Positions 18,705 through 27,286 of a stretch of DNA of 64,000 nucleotides are shown one piece after another (positions within the stretch are counted from its first letter, which is position 1; each line of letters starts with the position of its first letter). The translations under genes were made by a program, and so were the position numbers. The notes beneath the pieces are model-generated. The model was not told where the DNA came from. It ran no database searches and saw nothing but the letters and a program-made list of their open reading frames with translations. The stretch spans positions 21,191-85,190 of the forward strand of contig JAAFIG010000015.1 in assembly GCA_013298595.1 (NCBI GenBank), in the 5' to 3' direction. Origin of the DNA: Deinococcales bacterium (GTDB taxonomy: Bacteria; Deinococcota; Deinococci; Deinococcales; JAAFIG01).

Positions 18705-19453
18705 TTTATTTTCTCGAGAATAGTTGGAATAGGCTTAAAGTCTACGATGCCAATTAAATCACGGTCAAAAAAGTATTCTTGCCCAAGGTACTTCGCAATT
18801 TCTTTCTGAATCAGAATCACGATCTCGAGGGGTTGGTTTTCATCATCAATTTGGAAACCAAAGTAATTTGTGTCCTTGAAATATTCAAGATTTGGGAAGA
18901 CTGTTTTCATACCCTCCAGTTTTTCTTGAGAGAAGAATTCAATAATTTCGGGACCAAAAACAGTAAATGAATAGATACCAGGAAGATACTTAGAAAACTC
19001 GGTTCTCGAAGTGCCCACTGCGCCAATGCCTACTACGTTACTATCTTTGTAAGTTACTTTATGATGCTTAATCTTATACTCTTCTTCGCTGTATCCTGAA
19101 AGCAAAATGAAATTAATTTCGTTTACTATTTCAATTAAAATAGATTTTAAATCTTTTATTTTAGTTTTTTGAGATAGAAAATAAAGAACTGATTTTACTT
19201 TTTTATTAATTTCATCAAACCAAATTAAACTTTTTTGATCGAAGTTTAGATAAAAATTGTAAGAATTGTAAAAAAAACTCGCTATTTCGGATACATTATT
19301 AGCATTGAAGTTAAACTTCAAATCTTCTGTATCGCCATAATTACTAGGTTTATATTTACTAATAAATTTTTCATTTATCAAAAGTTTTAAATTACTTTCC
19401 TCAAACAAATTTTGTTGAGTATAAAGTCGAATTTTATACGGAAACTCAATCAT
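18701..19453 (-). CDS. Probable immunity protein for the orphan nuclease cassette
   Basis: 250 residues, rich in Lys, Asn, Phe, Ile and Tyr, and clearly more AT-rich than neighbouring genes, with only two CTCGAG sites. No known domain recognised. The start overlaps the stop of the upstream orphan toxin cassette by eight bases, the tight toxin-then-immunity order seen in polymorphic toxin loci. The C-terminal part (YFGFQIDDENQPLEIVI, YFFDRDLIGIVDF) is acidic and could cover a nuclease surface. Function is inferred from position only. Confidence 0.55.
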   Translation of the reverse strand: MIEFPYKIRLYTQQNLFEESNLKLLINEKFISKYKPSNYGDTEDLKFNFNANNVSEIASFFYNSYNFYLNFDQKSLIWFDEINKKVKSVLYFLSQKTKIKDLKSILIEIVNEINFILLSGYSEEEYKIKHHKVTYKDSNVVGIGAVGTSRTEFSKYLPGIYSFTVFGPEIIEFFSQEKLEGMKTVFPNLEYFKDTNYFGFQIDDENQPLEIVILIQKEIAKYLGQEYFFDRDLIGIVDFKPIPTILEKIK

Positions 19454-20555
19454 TTTTATCCTCTAAAATCGGTCTGACTTCACCACCATCTGATGCAGTT
19501 ATGGCTATCCGAAGAGGTTCTGAAACCACAGTGCTTTTTCTAACTACTAAATCGAAAGCAATTGATCCACCTGTGTCAACAGCATCACCATTTTCCTTGA
19601 ATATACCTTGACCTCTGGCTATTAAAGCTATTGTTTTCATCTGGTCATCATTACTTTGACGTTTTACATCTTTCACATCACCCACAACAACACCAGGGGT
19701 AAAGAAGTCGGGAATTGCCCTTCCTTTTTCATTTCCAGCTCGATCTTTAGCAATGAAAAGAGTGTTGTTTTTCGTCACACTTCGTCCAGTTGCTTTGTTA
19801 TACAAAGCAATCGAATCTGTTTCACCAGATTTACCTAGTTTCCTCGAGGCTCGACCCGCAATATAAGCTCGGAAACCCAGTTTATTCAATCCAGCAGTTT
19901 CTCGTATTTCAAAATCAGTTACGTAGCGTTGATCCACAGTTGGTTCTATTTTCTTTAATTCCTCGAGTGACGCTATTGGGTTAGCTTTTAGGCTTTCAAG
20001 ATGAGCTGTTACTTTTGCTGGGTAAATTGCAGTAATAATTGTTTCGGAGGCAATAAATTGATAATTAAATCCTAAACCATTTTTGATGACATTAACGCTT
20101 TTGAACACATTATGTTTTGACTTGGTTTGGCTTGCAATACCTCGAGCTAGGTCAAGAGTAAAACTCGCATCTCCTTTTAAGCCTTCAAGCACAGCTTTTT
20201 CGGTACTTTGTAAGTATTTAATACCGATAGCAACTTTGCTATCGTGCGTGTCATCACTGGTTTTATCGTCTGTGAATGACTTGATTCTTGAGGTTTTTGC
20301 TCCAAATTTAGTGGCAAAAGTCTTAAAAGCACTTAATGACTTAGTTACTCGAGAATCAGGCTTTGTTGCTATGCTTGCAACTGGTTTAGTGGCACTTGGT
20401 TTTGTTGTAACTAGCTTAGAAGAGCCTTTATCTATTACTAACCTATCAATCACACGCTTGTTCCCATTTGCTATGTCAGGTAAGCTCGAGGTAGAGCAGT
20501 TGAGCATTACTATTTTGAGTATTTTGAAATTTAGCATTATTCTTGTTTCAACCAT
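19446..20555 (-). CDS. Orphan toxin C-terminal cassette, putative PD-(D/E)XK nuclease
   Basis: 369 residues lacking leader, DUF4157 and pre-toxin region. Residues about 45-175 repeat the junction of the complete effector: a TKP-rich linker, KSLSAFKTFATKFG, FTDDKTSDDTHDSKVA, and a KHNVFKS motif. Downstream, the C-terminal domain diverges entirely. It contains RAIPDFFTPGVVVGDVKDVK with a later QMKTIALIA helix and FDLVVRKST, a pattern like restriction-endonuclease-fold toxins (catalytic Asp, then D-x-K). This is a spare tip that could replace the active one by recombination through the shared junction. Start uncertain: the frame overlaps the SUKH gene stop, and internal Met codons exist at residues 7 and 17. 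Confidence 0.7.
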   Translation of the reverse strand: MVETRIMLNFKILKIVMLNCSTSSLPDIANGNKRVIDRLVIDKGSSKLVTTKPSATKPVASIATKPDSRVTKSLSAFKTFATKFGAKTSRIKSFTDDKTSDDTHDSKVAIGIKYLQSTEKAVLEGLKGDASFTLDLARGIASQTKSKHNVFKSVNVIKNGLGFNYQFIASETIITAIYPAKVTAHLESLKANPIASLEELKKIEPTVDQRYVTDFEIRETAGLNKLGFRAYIAGRASRKLGKSGETDSIALYNKATGRSVTKNNTLFIAKDRAGNEKGRAIPDFFTPGVVVGDVKDVKRQSNDDQMKTIALIARGQGIFKENGDAVDTGGSIAFDLVVRKSTVVSEPLRIAITASDGGEVRPILEDKND

Positions 20556-21100
20556 TGGTTGCTATCTGCGTCCCAATAAAATTTCCCACCTTCTAAATCA
20601 GATAAAAATTGCTCAAGCCAAGCACGATAGCTTGGAGCTATCCATTCATTTGGTGAACTATCTCTCCACCAACTAAATATTTGTCCAACCCGACCATCAA
20701 CATCAGGGTCAAGATCCACACATAAAAAATTACCACCATCACCAGCAAATGGAATCCATTTAGAATTCCAAATTTGTGGTTTAATTGGACCAACGGAATC
20801 ACCTTCGTCAAGATCAATACCCGATTCAACAAGATCAGGAGCTACTTCATTATTCATCAAAGAATAATGATCAATAATCTCATCAATTGAAAATATTGCA
20901 AATTGGTAGTAAAAAACAGGAGTAGAAAATTTTTGACCATTCACTACTCGAAGTGACTCAAAAAAATCATCAACTCTAATGGAAATCAAAAGTTCTAGCT
21001 TTGTGAGTTCAACATCTGCTGCTCCAATTGCAAGGTTTTCTAAAGAAGGATGATGTAAGACTCCTAATTGTTGTTTAATTCTTTCCCAAATATCATTCAT
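20537..21100 (-). CDS. SMI1/KNR4 (SUKH) family immunity protein
   Basis: 187 residues. The SUKH signature is visible: an N-terminal WERIKQQL helix, ELLISIRVDDFFESLRVVNG, and the diagnostic WIPFAGDGGNFLCVDLDPD followed by GRVGQIF. SUKH proteins are known immunity partners of nuclease toxins in contact-dependent and secreted polymorphic toxin systems. The start lies two bases after the stop of the complete effector, so this is most likely its cognate antidote. AT-rich, no CTCGAG in the gene, consistent with arrival as a cassette with its toxin tip. Confidence 0.85.
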   Translation of the reverse strand: MNDIWERIKQQLGVLHHPSLENLAIGAADVELTKLELLISIRVDDFFESLRVVNGQKFSTPVFYYQFAIFSIDEIIDHYSLMNNEVAPDLVESGIDLDEGDSVGPIKPQIWNSKWIPFAGDGGNFLCVDLDPDVDGRVGQIFSWWRDSSPNEWIAPSYRAWLEQFLSDLEGGKFYWDADSNQWLKQE

Positions 21101-21102
21101 AA

Positions 21103-24100
21103 TTAACCTGTTCTAACTGAGTTGATTTTGAACCAAATTTGTCGAGTAGGTTTACTTTTTACGAAATCCCGAAGTTGATGCACTTTAATGGACTTGCCAT
21201 TTTTCAATGTAATACTTGTCTTGTCTAACTTTGAACCAGCCCCAGTATTAATTTTATAGTCAAGAAACCATAAATTGCTTAACATATCCTGACCACCAAG
21301 TTGGATCTCATGAACGTGATCACCTTGTAATTTGTCCTTAGTTGATTGGAAACCAAACTTTTCAAATATGCTGTTAAATGAACCACCACCAGGAGTTGTA
21401 GTACCTGTGGGTGCTAAAGGACCAATTACAGTTCCAATATCTAATTGCCATTGACTAGCAAGACCTACAGTCTCTCCAGTTGGAAGCGTATAACTTCCAT
21501 GCGGGTCTAATTTCTGAACCACAACATTATTGTCTTTTTCTTGTTTTTCATAAAGTTCTTTTAGTTTAGCTTGAGACATTGTTCCTCTAGCATGTTGGTC
21601 TCCTATGTAAATACTAGGATAATCTTTGCTGGCTGGTTTCGCCCAATCTAATGGGAATGGATTGGCTCGAGTTCCCTCATTTGCTGCTGGCTCGAGATCA
21701 CTGGTATATGGTGGTCTTCGTAAACTTGCAGCACTACTATGCGAACCAACGGATGCTGTCCAATTGTATGTCACTTTATTTGTACTTTCATCTGCTACAG
21801 CTTGAAGTGATTTAAAGATACTATGATTCTGTTTAGTTGTAGCTGCTACTGTCTTTGCATCTTCAATACTTATCAGACCATCTTTAACATATTTTTGCTC
21901 GTTAGTCTCGAGTGCGTTTAATCCTCGAGCGACTTTTTCATCGTGAGCATCATCACTGGTTTTATCATCTGTGAATTTCAGAATACGTTTAGCTTCTACT
22001 CCAAATTGTTTAGCAAAAGTCTGAAAAACACTTAATGATTTGGCTTTTTTACTATCTGTTGTACTCGAGGTAACTGGTTTTGTACCCGTTACTGGTTTTG
22101 TAGTCACTGGCTTGGTGCTGCTCGAGGTTACTTTTGCCAGTAAAGGACGTGCTTTGTCTGCAATGAATTTTACGAGCTTATCAAGTGCTGTTGAAATCTT
22201 ATCTTGAATGGTTTTGAGAACATCCCTAATTTTGCCACCTATTTTTCCCAGACCAGCAAAATTGGCGAGTAAACCAATACCAACGGGTAAGAATTTCTTA
22301 ATTGTACTTGAGATTCGTTCAGCCGCAGAATCAATTTTGCCATCTACAATATCAGCCATCGAATTGGTAATCCCTGATATAACATCAGCGAATTGCTTGG
22401 CTTTGTCGATAATAAAACTCACCATATCAAAAATCTTGATACCAAGAGTAATCAAACCGCCACCCGGAATAAAAAGCCCTGCAATTGTAGCCATAGCTTT
22501 CTTTATTAAGGTTTCAACAAGGAATTTCTTAATACCATCAAAAATAATGGGTTTTAATCCGTTTGCTTTTTCAGCATACTGCATTACTGTTCCAGCTAAT
22601 CCATTCTTTGAAACGCTACCCATTAAATCACTAACACCACCACCTAGTGTTTCTAATCGAGCAACATTTTGTACTCCAATTTCTTTCCCTAAACGAGCCT
22701 TGAAAGCATTTTGGTCTAAACCAGCAGCTTGTAAACCAAGAGAAACTACACCTTGAGTGTCAAATTTAGCAGGTAGGGTAACACCCGTTCCACTCATTGA
22801 ACCTGTTAAGAACGAAATCATACCTGCTTCGAGATTTCCCACCAAATTATCATTGAAAAGCTTAAATCCTTTTTTAATAGCATCAACTAGATGACTAACA
22901 AATGCCCCAGGATGACTAAAGACTTTACCTACTTGTTTGCCAATTCTTTGCAACCATGCTAATACGCTTTTACCACCAGGCAATCTGCCAATAGTGTTCT
23001 TGAGGACATACTCTCCAGCATTCGCTAAATTAGTTAAAACGGTATCTGCAACTCCTGCAACTCCATCGGTAAACGCACCACCAGCACCGCTATTAACAAC
23101 GAATTTCCCCGATAAACTTTTAGCAAAAGTTTCGCTAGGTAACCAAATAGCAAAGTTTTTTAGGGCTTTCACTTCATCCCAACCAGCGTTAGCATTAGGT
23201 TTCGGGAGTGCTTCAGGGTTTAAGTAACTTAACGCAGCTATCATCTTATGTCGTTGAGCGACTTTAAGATTACCTTCCATATTTGCATAATTCTTAATCA
23301 CTAATTGCGAGGCATTATCACCTTCTCCCACAACAACCATCCGCGCTCCAGGTTCAGGCGCAACACGTACTAAGTTTCTTGAGAGATAACCAATTTTGCC
23401 ATCTAAAGCTCGGGCTTTATACCAAGTTGGCGCTTTAGGGTCTATTTCTACAAAGAATAATGCTTTTTGTGGGTAATGAAAGAGTTCTTTGCTGCTAGTA
23501 CTGGCTTTTTCTCGGAGTTTTACGCCTGTGTTATCAAATGCTCCTGCCATCGCGGGCAGTGGAATATTACGAGGGTTGGATTTATCCACAAAACCAGTTG
23601 TTGCAGAATTTGGGGTTGCGCCTTTAGCAGGGTCGCGTTGCAGTGTCAATGGTTTCTCGAGGCTGCGTTGAATGTTGTTGATATAAGCTCGAGGTCTCGA
23701 GGTTGGTGTTTGATTCTCAAGTTTTGGTTTAAGCATGTAATCATTGAAATTATTGACTTTTTGCTCAAGAGTCGCTTTGTTACTCACAGCTTTTTGACCC
23801 TCAGCTTGAGCAGCACTTTCTAAACTTGCACTCGAGTCAATTCCAGCACTAACAAGTCCACTTGCTTGTTGAATAGTGTGAGTGACTTCGTGAGCTAAGA
23901 GTTCAAATCCACTGCTCGAGGTTGGATCAAATTTACCTGTTTGAAAGAAAATGTGTTTCCCAGTCGTAAAAGCAATCGCATTGGCTTTCTTAGCTAATAC
24001 ATTGGCTGTGCTATCCGTATGCACTCGGATTTGACTTAAATCAGTATTAAAGTGAGCTTCGAGTAAGCGTTGAACACCTTTCTCGAGTGGCACACCATTA

Positions 24101-25230
24101 TTGAATTCAGCACTGATTCTATCCGCTAAACTCGAGGTATCAGTTTCTTGGGTTTCAACTAGAAAAGCTTGTCTTTGTAACTCGAGGTTAGCATCACTGA
24201 TTTCTAAAGCTCTTTGAATCTCGAGTGAAAGGGCTGGGCTGGTGTGTAATGCACTCATCACACCTGTTCGCACGGTTTTATTGGCGATTGGGTCAGTGAA
24301 TCGTTGAATAGCATTGGTTAGTTGAGTGGTATCAAAACCAGTAGCTCGAGCGGTTCGGACTAAGTTTGTTCCAGCTGGTTTCAGAGTTTGAATAGTATGA
24401 ATTTCTTGATCTGCAACTCGAGTGGGTTTTGATTGGTTGACTTGGTCTATGAAGTATTGACTCATTGCAGCTAGTGGATTAGTTTTAACATCAAAAGCTG
24501 GTTGGCGTAGATTGTTCATGTGTAAAGCAGCGTTTTGTTGTTGACGTTGAGCAACTCGAGTGCTGTAGGCTAAGCGTAATTCTCGAGCTTTTCGGGCTTG
24601 GCTGGGTTCTGCACTCAGGGGATTAGTGGGTTTACTCAAGTTTTGTAAAATACGGGTTTTACGTTGTTCGAGCAGTGTTTTCTGCTCGAGATGAGATGAT
24701 TCAAGATTTGCTGACTCGAGACTAGCAATCGCGGGTGGTTGAATGGTTTGGGTTGGTGTTTGAACTTCAAGTTTTTGCTCAGGGGTATACTCTCGGAAAC
24801 GTACAGGTGTAAAACCCAGTGGGCGTTGCATACGCGTCACTGGTGTGAATTCAGGGTTTTCAATCACTGGTTTTCTGAGATGCACTCGAGTGATACCATC
24901 ATCTGGTTTTGGTTGCAGAGGTGTTGCTTGGTTTTGTAGAGCAATTTGTGTTGCTTGATACGCTTCTAAAGCTCGAGTTGCTTGGGGTGTGATTGGGCGG
25001 TATGGGAATCTGGGATTTGTGTAATCCATTAGTTTTAAGGGTTTATGACGTGAACTTCGTTGCTCGAGTTCACTTTCTGTGAATGGTTGATTATCATAAT
25101 GTGCGTCGTGTAAGAAATCGTAATCGTGTTGTGGATGCTCGTGGAATTCAGGATGGACATGATTTTTTTGTTGCACTCGAGGTTCTTGCACGGTTGGTTT
25201 TTCAAGTTTTTTCTTGCGTTCCAACAACAT
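21103..25230 (-). CDS. DUF4157 eCIS-type effector with HNH-like nuclease tip
   Basis: 1375 residues. Order: Q/R-rich leader (about 1-400, with RxARELRLAYSTRVAQRQQQ-type helices), DUF4157 with HEVTH at 447-451, an SH3b-like domain (about 565-625), a region ending in a hydrophobic membrane-like stretch (about 905-960), amphipathic helices, a Thr-Lys-Pro repeat linker (about 1033-1050), a junction domain, and a C-terminal tip. The tip contains LQGDHVHEIQLGG followed by LSNLWFLDYKIN (from residue 1301), the His/Asn spacing of HNH or endonuclease-VII-like toxins. DUF4157 cargo is known to be loaded into contractile injection particles. Followed at two bases by a SUKH immunity gene. Divergent from the AAA+ gene 75 bases away. 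Confidence 0.85.
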   Translation of the reverse strand: MLLERKKKLEKPTVQEPRVQQKNHVHPEFHEHPQHDYDFLHDAHYDNQPFTESELEQRSSRHKPLKLMDYTNPRFPYRPITPQATRALEAYQATQIALQNQATPLQPKPDDGITRVHLRKPVIENPEFTPVTRMQRPLGFTPVRFREYTPEQKLEVQTPTQTIQPPAIASLESANLESSHLEQKTLLEQRKTRILQNLSKPTNPLSAEPSQARKARELRLAYSTRVAQRQQQNAALHMNNLRQPAFDVKTNPLAAMSQYFIDQVNQSKPTRVADQEIHTIQTLKPAGTNLVRTARATGFDTTQLTNAIQRFTDPIANKTVRTGVMSALHTSPALSLEIQRALEISDANLELQRQAFLVETQETDTSSLADRISAEFNNGVPLEKGVQRLLEAHFNTDLSQIRVHTDSTANVLAKKANAIAFTTGKHIFFQTGKFDPTSSSGFELLAHEVTHTIQQASGLVSAGIDSSASLESAAQAEGQKAVSNKATLEQKVNNFNDYMLKPKLENQTPTSRPRAYINNIQRSLEKPLTLQRDPAKGATPNSATTGFVDKSNPRNIPLPAMAGAFDNTGVKLREKASTSSKELFHYPQKALFFVEIDPKAPTWYKARALDGKIGYLSRNLVRVAPEPGARMVVVGEGDNASQLVIKNYANMEGNLKVAQRHKMIAALSYLNPEALPKPNANAGWDEVKALKNFAIWLPSETFAKSLSGKFVVNSGAGGAFTDGVAGVADTVLTNLANAGEYVLKNTIGRLPGGKSVLAWLQRIGKQVGKVFSHPGAFVSHLVDAIKKGFKLFNDNLVGNLEAGMISFLTGSMSGTGVTLPAKFDTQGVVSLGLQAAGLDQNAFKARLGKEIGVQNVARLETLGGGVSDLMGSVSKNGLAGTVMQYAEKANGLKPIIFDGIKKFLVETLIKKAMATIAGLFIPGGGLITLGIKIFDMVSFIIDKAKQFADVISGITNSMADIVDGKIDSAAERISSTIKKFLPVGIGLLANFAGLGKIGGKIRDVLKTIQDKISTALDKLVKFIADKARPLLAKVTSSSTKPVTTKPVTGTKPVTSSTTDSKKAKSLSVFQTFAKQFGVEAKRILKFTDDKTSDDAHDEKVARGLNALETNEQKYVKDGLISIEDAKTVAATTKQNHSIFKSLQAVADESTNKVTYNWTASVGSHSSAASLRRPPYTSDLEPAANEGTRANPFPLDWAKPASKDYPSIYIGDQHARGTMSQAKLKELYEKQEKDNNVVVQKLDPHGSYTLPTGETVGLASQWQLDIGTVIGPLAPTGTTTPGGGSFNSIFEKFGFQSTKDKLQGDHVHEIQLGGQDMLSNLWFLDYKINTGAGSKLDKTSITLKNGKSIKVHQLRDFVKSKPTRQIWFKINSVRTG

Positions 25231-25304
25231 ACTTTACTTTACAACATTAAAACACTTTAGGGGTGATATGTGCAGTTATTACGTTCTAACAGTACAATGT
25301 TCTT

Positions 25305-27239
25305 ATGTTAATTGGTACCGATTCGTCTGTTTCAAAAGCGTTTGGTTTTGAAACCATTCAGCAAGCAGCTCAGCATATTTTGAATGCTTCGAGCAATAAT
25401 GTTGTACCTTCGCCGTCTTTGTTTAAAAAAAGAGCTTTTCATGGTACAGCTGTTGAAAGTTTTGCCTTGGCTTTTGGGTTATCTATTTTCGAGCGAGATT
25501 TGCTGGTGTTATTGGCTTGTTTAAATGTCAGTCCAGAATTAGCAACACAGATTGGTTTGGTATCAGGCTCGAATTTGGATTTTACTTCGGCGCTTAGGGT
25601 ACTTGTCAGTCATCCCGAAGATGTACAAGAAGTTTTTTTACCAACAGCCAAATTGCGAAATCATAAGTTTATTTCCTTTGCGGATCAACCACAAACTGTG
25701 TTACCGCATTCACGCCCAATACTCCTAGATGAATGGGCATACCATGCGCTGATTGGTTTGGTAACACTGGATCATCGCCTTAAAACTGTGGTTGCTCCTG
25801 CTAAAGCTTTTGCTGGGTATCTGAGTGATTTGCAGCATGGCATGGTGGCTCGAGCCATAGAAATCATTGCGGCAGATGCTCGTTTTATTGTACAGATTGC
25901 TGGGGCAGAAACCGAAATGCGTTCGCATTTAGCCGCCGCCATAGCTCAGGGTTTGGAGTGCTCGTTATTTGAATTAAATGTCTCGAGATTAGATATGGTT
26001 TCAATTGATGATTTTGCTGTGCGTTGGAATCGTTTTGCTCGGCTTAAAAAAGCTATTTTACTATTAAATATTGGCGATTTTGCTGTTGGCGAAACCACAG
26101 AAAAAAACGTACAGCTCGAAGCAGCTCGAGTTTTTGTGCAGCAACTCGAGGGAACTGTTTTTATCACTAGCCGAGTTGCTTTAACTTGGGGTCGTGATAC
26201 TGTGACTTTTGAAGTTAAACGCCCGAGTACCCTCGAGCAACGTGCTTTGTGGCGTGCTCGGTTTGATGTTTCGGTCTTATCGGATGCGGATATTGTGGAT
26301 TTAACAGCCCAGTTTGATTTTACAGGAGCACAAATTGAACGGGTTACTTCGGATTCGTTGGGTAGTGATGCCGCACTGCTGCGAGATACCTTATGGGATT
26401 CAGGATTAGCCTTACTGCGCCCTGCACTCGAGGGTTTAACACAACGCATCGAGCCTGCTGAGCGTGCCAGTTGGTCTAATTTAATTTTACCTGAACGCGA
26501 ATTAAATACCCTAAAACGTTTAGTGACACACGTTCAACAACGTCAACAAGTCTACGAAAATTGGGGATGGAAACAAGATAGCAGCCGTGGTTTTGGGATT
26601 AGTGCTTTGTTTGGTGGCTCGAGTGGTACAGGGAAAACTTTTAGTGCCGAAATTATTGCCAAAGAATTAAAAATGGATTTGCAACGCATTGATTTACCAA
26701 GCATTGTTTCTAAGTACATTGGTGAATCCGAGAAGTTATTATCTAAGTTGTTTGATGCTGCCGAGTATGGTGGTTGTATTTTGTTGTTCGACGAAGCCGA
26801 TGCTATTTTTGGTAAGCGTTCTGAAGTCAAAGACAGCAACGATCGTTATGCCAATCTCGAGGTTAGTTACTTGTTGCAGCGTATGGAAGCTTTTAAAGGC
26901 TTAGTGATTCTGACCACTAACCAAGAAAATAACATGGATTCTGCTTTTTTACGGCGTTTACGTTTTGTGGTGCAATACCCAGTGCCTGATGCTGCGGCTC
27001 GAGCCAATTTATGGCGTGGCATTTTCCCTAAGAACACACCAACCCATCTTTTAGATTATCAGCGTTTAGCGCAACTCGAGGTGAGTGGTGGTAATATTCG
27101 TAATATTGCTTTGAATGCTGCTTTTAATGCTTCTAGTGAAAACAGCCCAATTACCATGAATCATTTATACGAAGTGGCACTCGAGGAAATTCGTAAACTC
27201 AAACGTTTACCAAGACCAACTGAATTTGTGGGTTGGTAG
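25305..27239 (+). CDS. eCIS-associated AAA+ ATPase (Afp15/Pvc15-like)
   Basis: 644 residues. An N-terminal helical region and a degenerate first nucleotide-binding-like region (about 190-330) precede a full C-terminal AAA+ core: Walker A GGSSGTGKTF at 437-446, Walker B ILLFDEADAIFGKR (about 491-504), sensor 1 ILTTNQENN, and arginine-finger region FLRRLRF. This two-part arrangement is typical of the AAA+ protein conserved in contractile injection gene clusters, where it helps assemble particles or load cargo. TACAAT six bases before the ATG indicates a leaderless start from a short divergent promoter shared with the effector. CTCGAG density is as in core genes. Confidence 0.85.
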   Translation: MLIGTDSSVSKAFGFETIQQAAQHILNASSNNVVPSPSLFKKRAFHGTAVESFALAFGLSIFERDLLVLLACLNVSPELATQIGLVSGSNLDFTSALRVLVSHPEDVQEVFLPTAKLRNHKFISFADQPQTVLPHSRPILLDEWAYHALIGLVTLDHRLKTVVAPAKAFAGYLSDLQHGMVARAIEIIAADARFIVQIAGAETEMRSHLAAAIAQGLECSLFELNVSRLDMVSIDDFAVRWNRFARLKKAILLLNIGDFAVGETTEKNVQLEAARVFVQQLEGTVFITSRVALTWGRDTVTFEVKRPSTLEQRALWRARFDVSVLSDADIVDLTAQFDFTGAQIERVTSDSLGSDAALLRDTLWDSGLALLRPALEGLTQRIEPAERASWSNLILPERELNTLKRLVTHVQQRQQVYENWGWKQDSSRGFGISALFGGSSGTGKTFSAEIIAKELKMDLQRIDLPSIVSKYIGESEKLLSKLFDAAEYGGCILLFDEADAIFGKRSEVKDSNDRYANLEVSYLLQRMEAFKGLVILTTNQENNMDSAFLRRLRFVVQYPVPDAAARANLWRGIFPKNTPTHLLDYQRLAQLEVSGGNIRNIALNAAFNASSENSPITMNHLYEVALEEIRKLKRLPRPTEFVGW

Positions 27240-27286
27240 CTCGAGGTTGATTCTGTACGCGCAGAATGTTTTATACTGTGTCATTC

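Noticed and set aside
20083-20676. 197-codon plus-strand frame opposite the orphan cassette
   Set aside because: Antisense of a frame that shows clear similarity to the complete effector. No own start signals.
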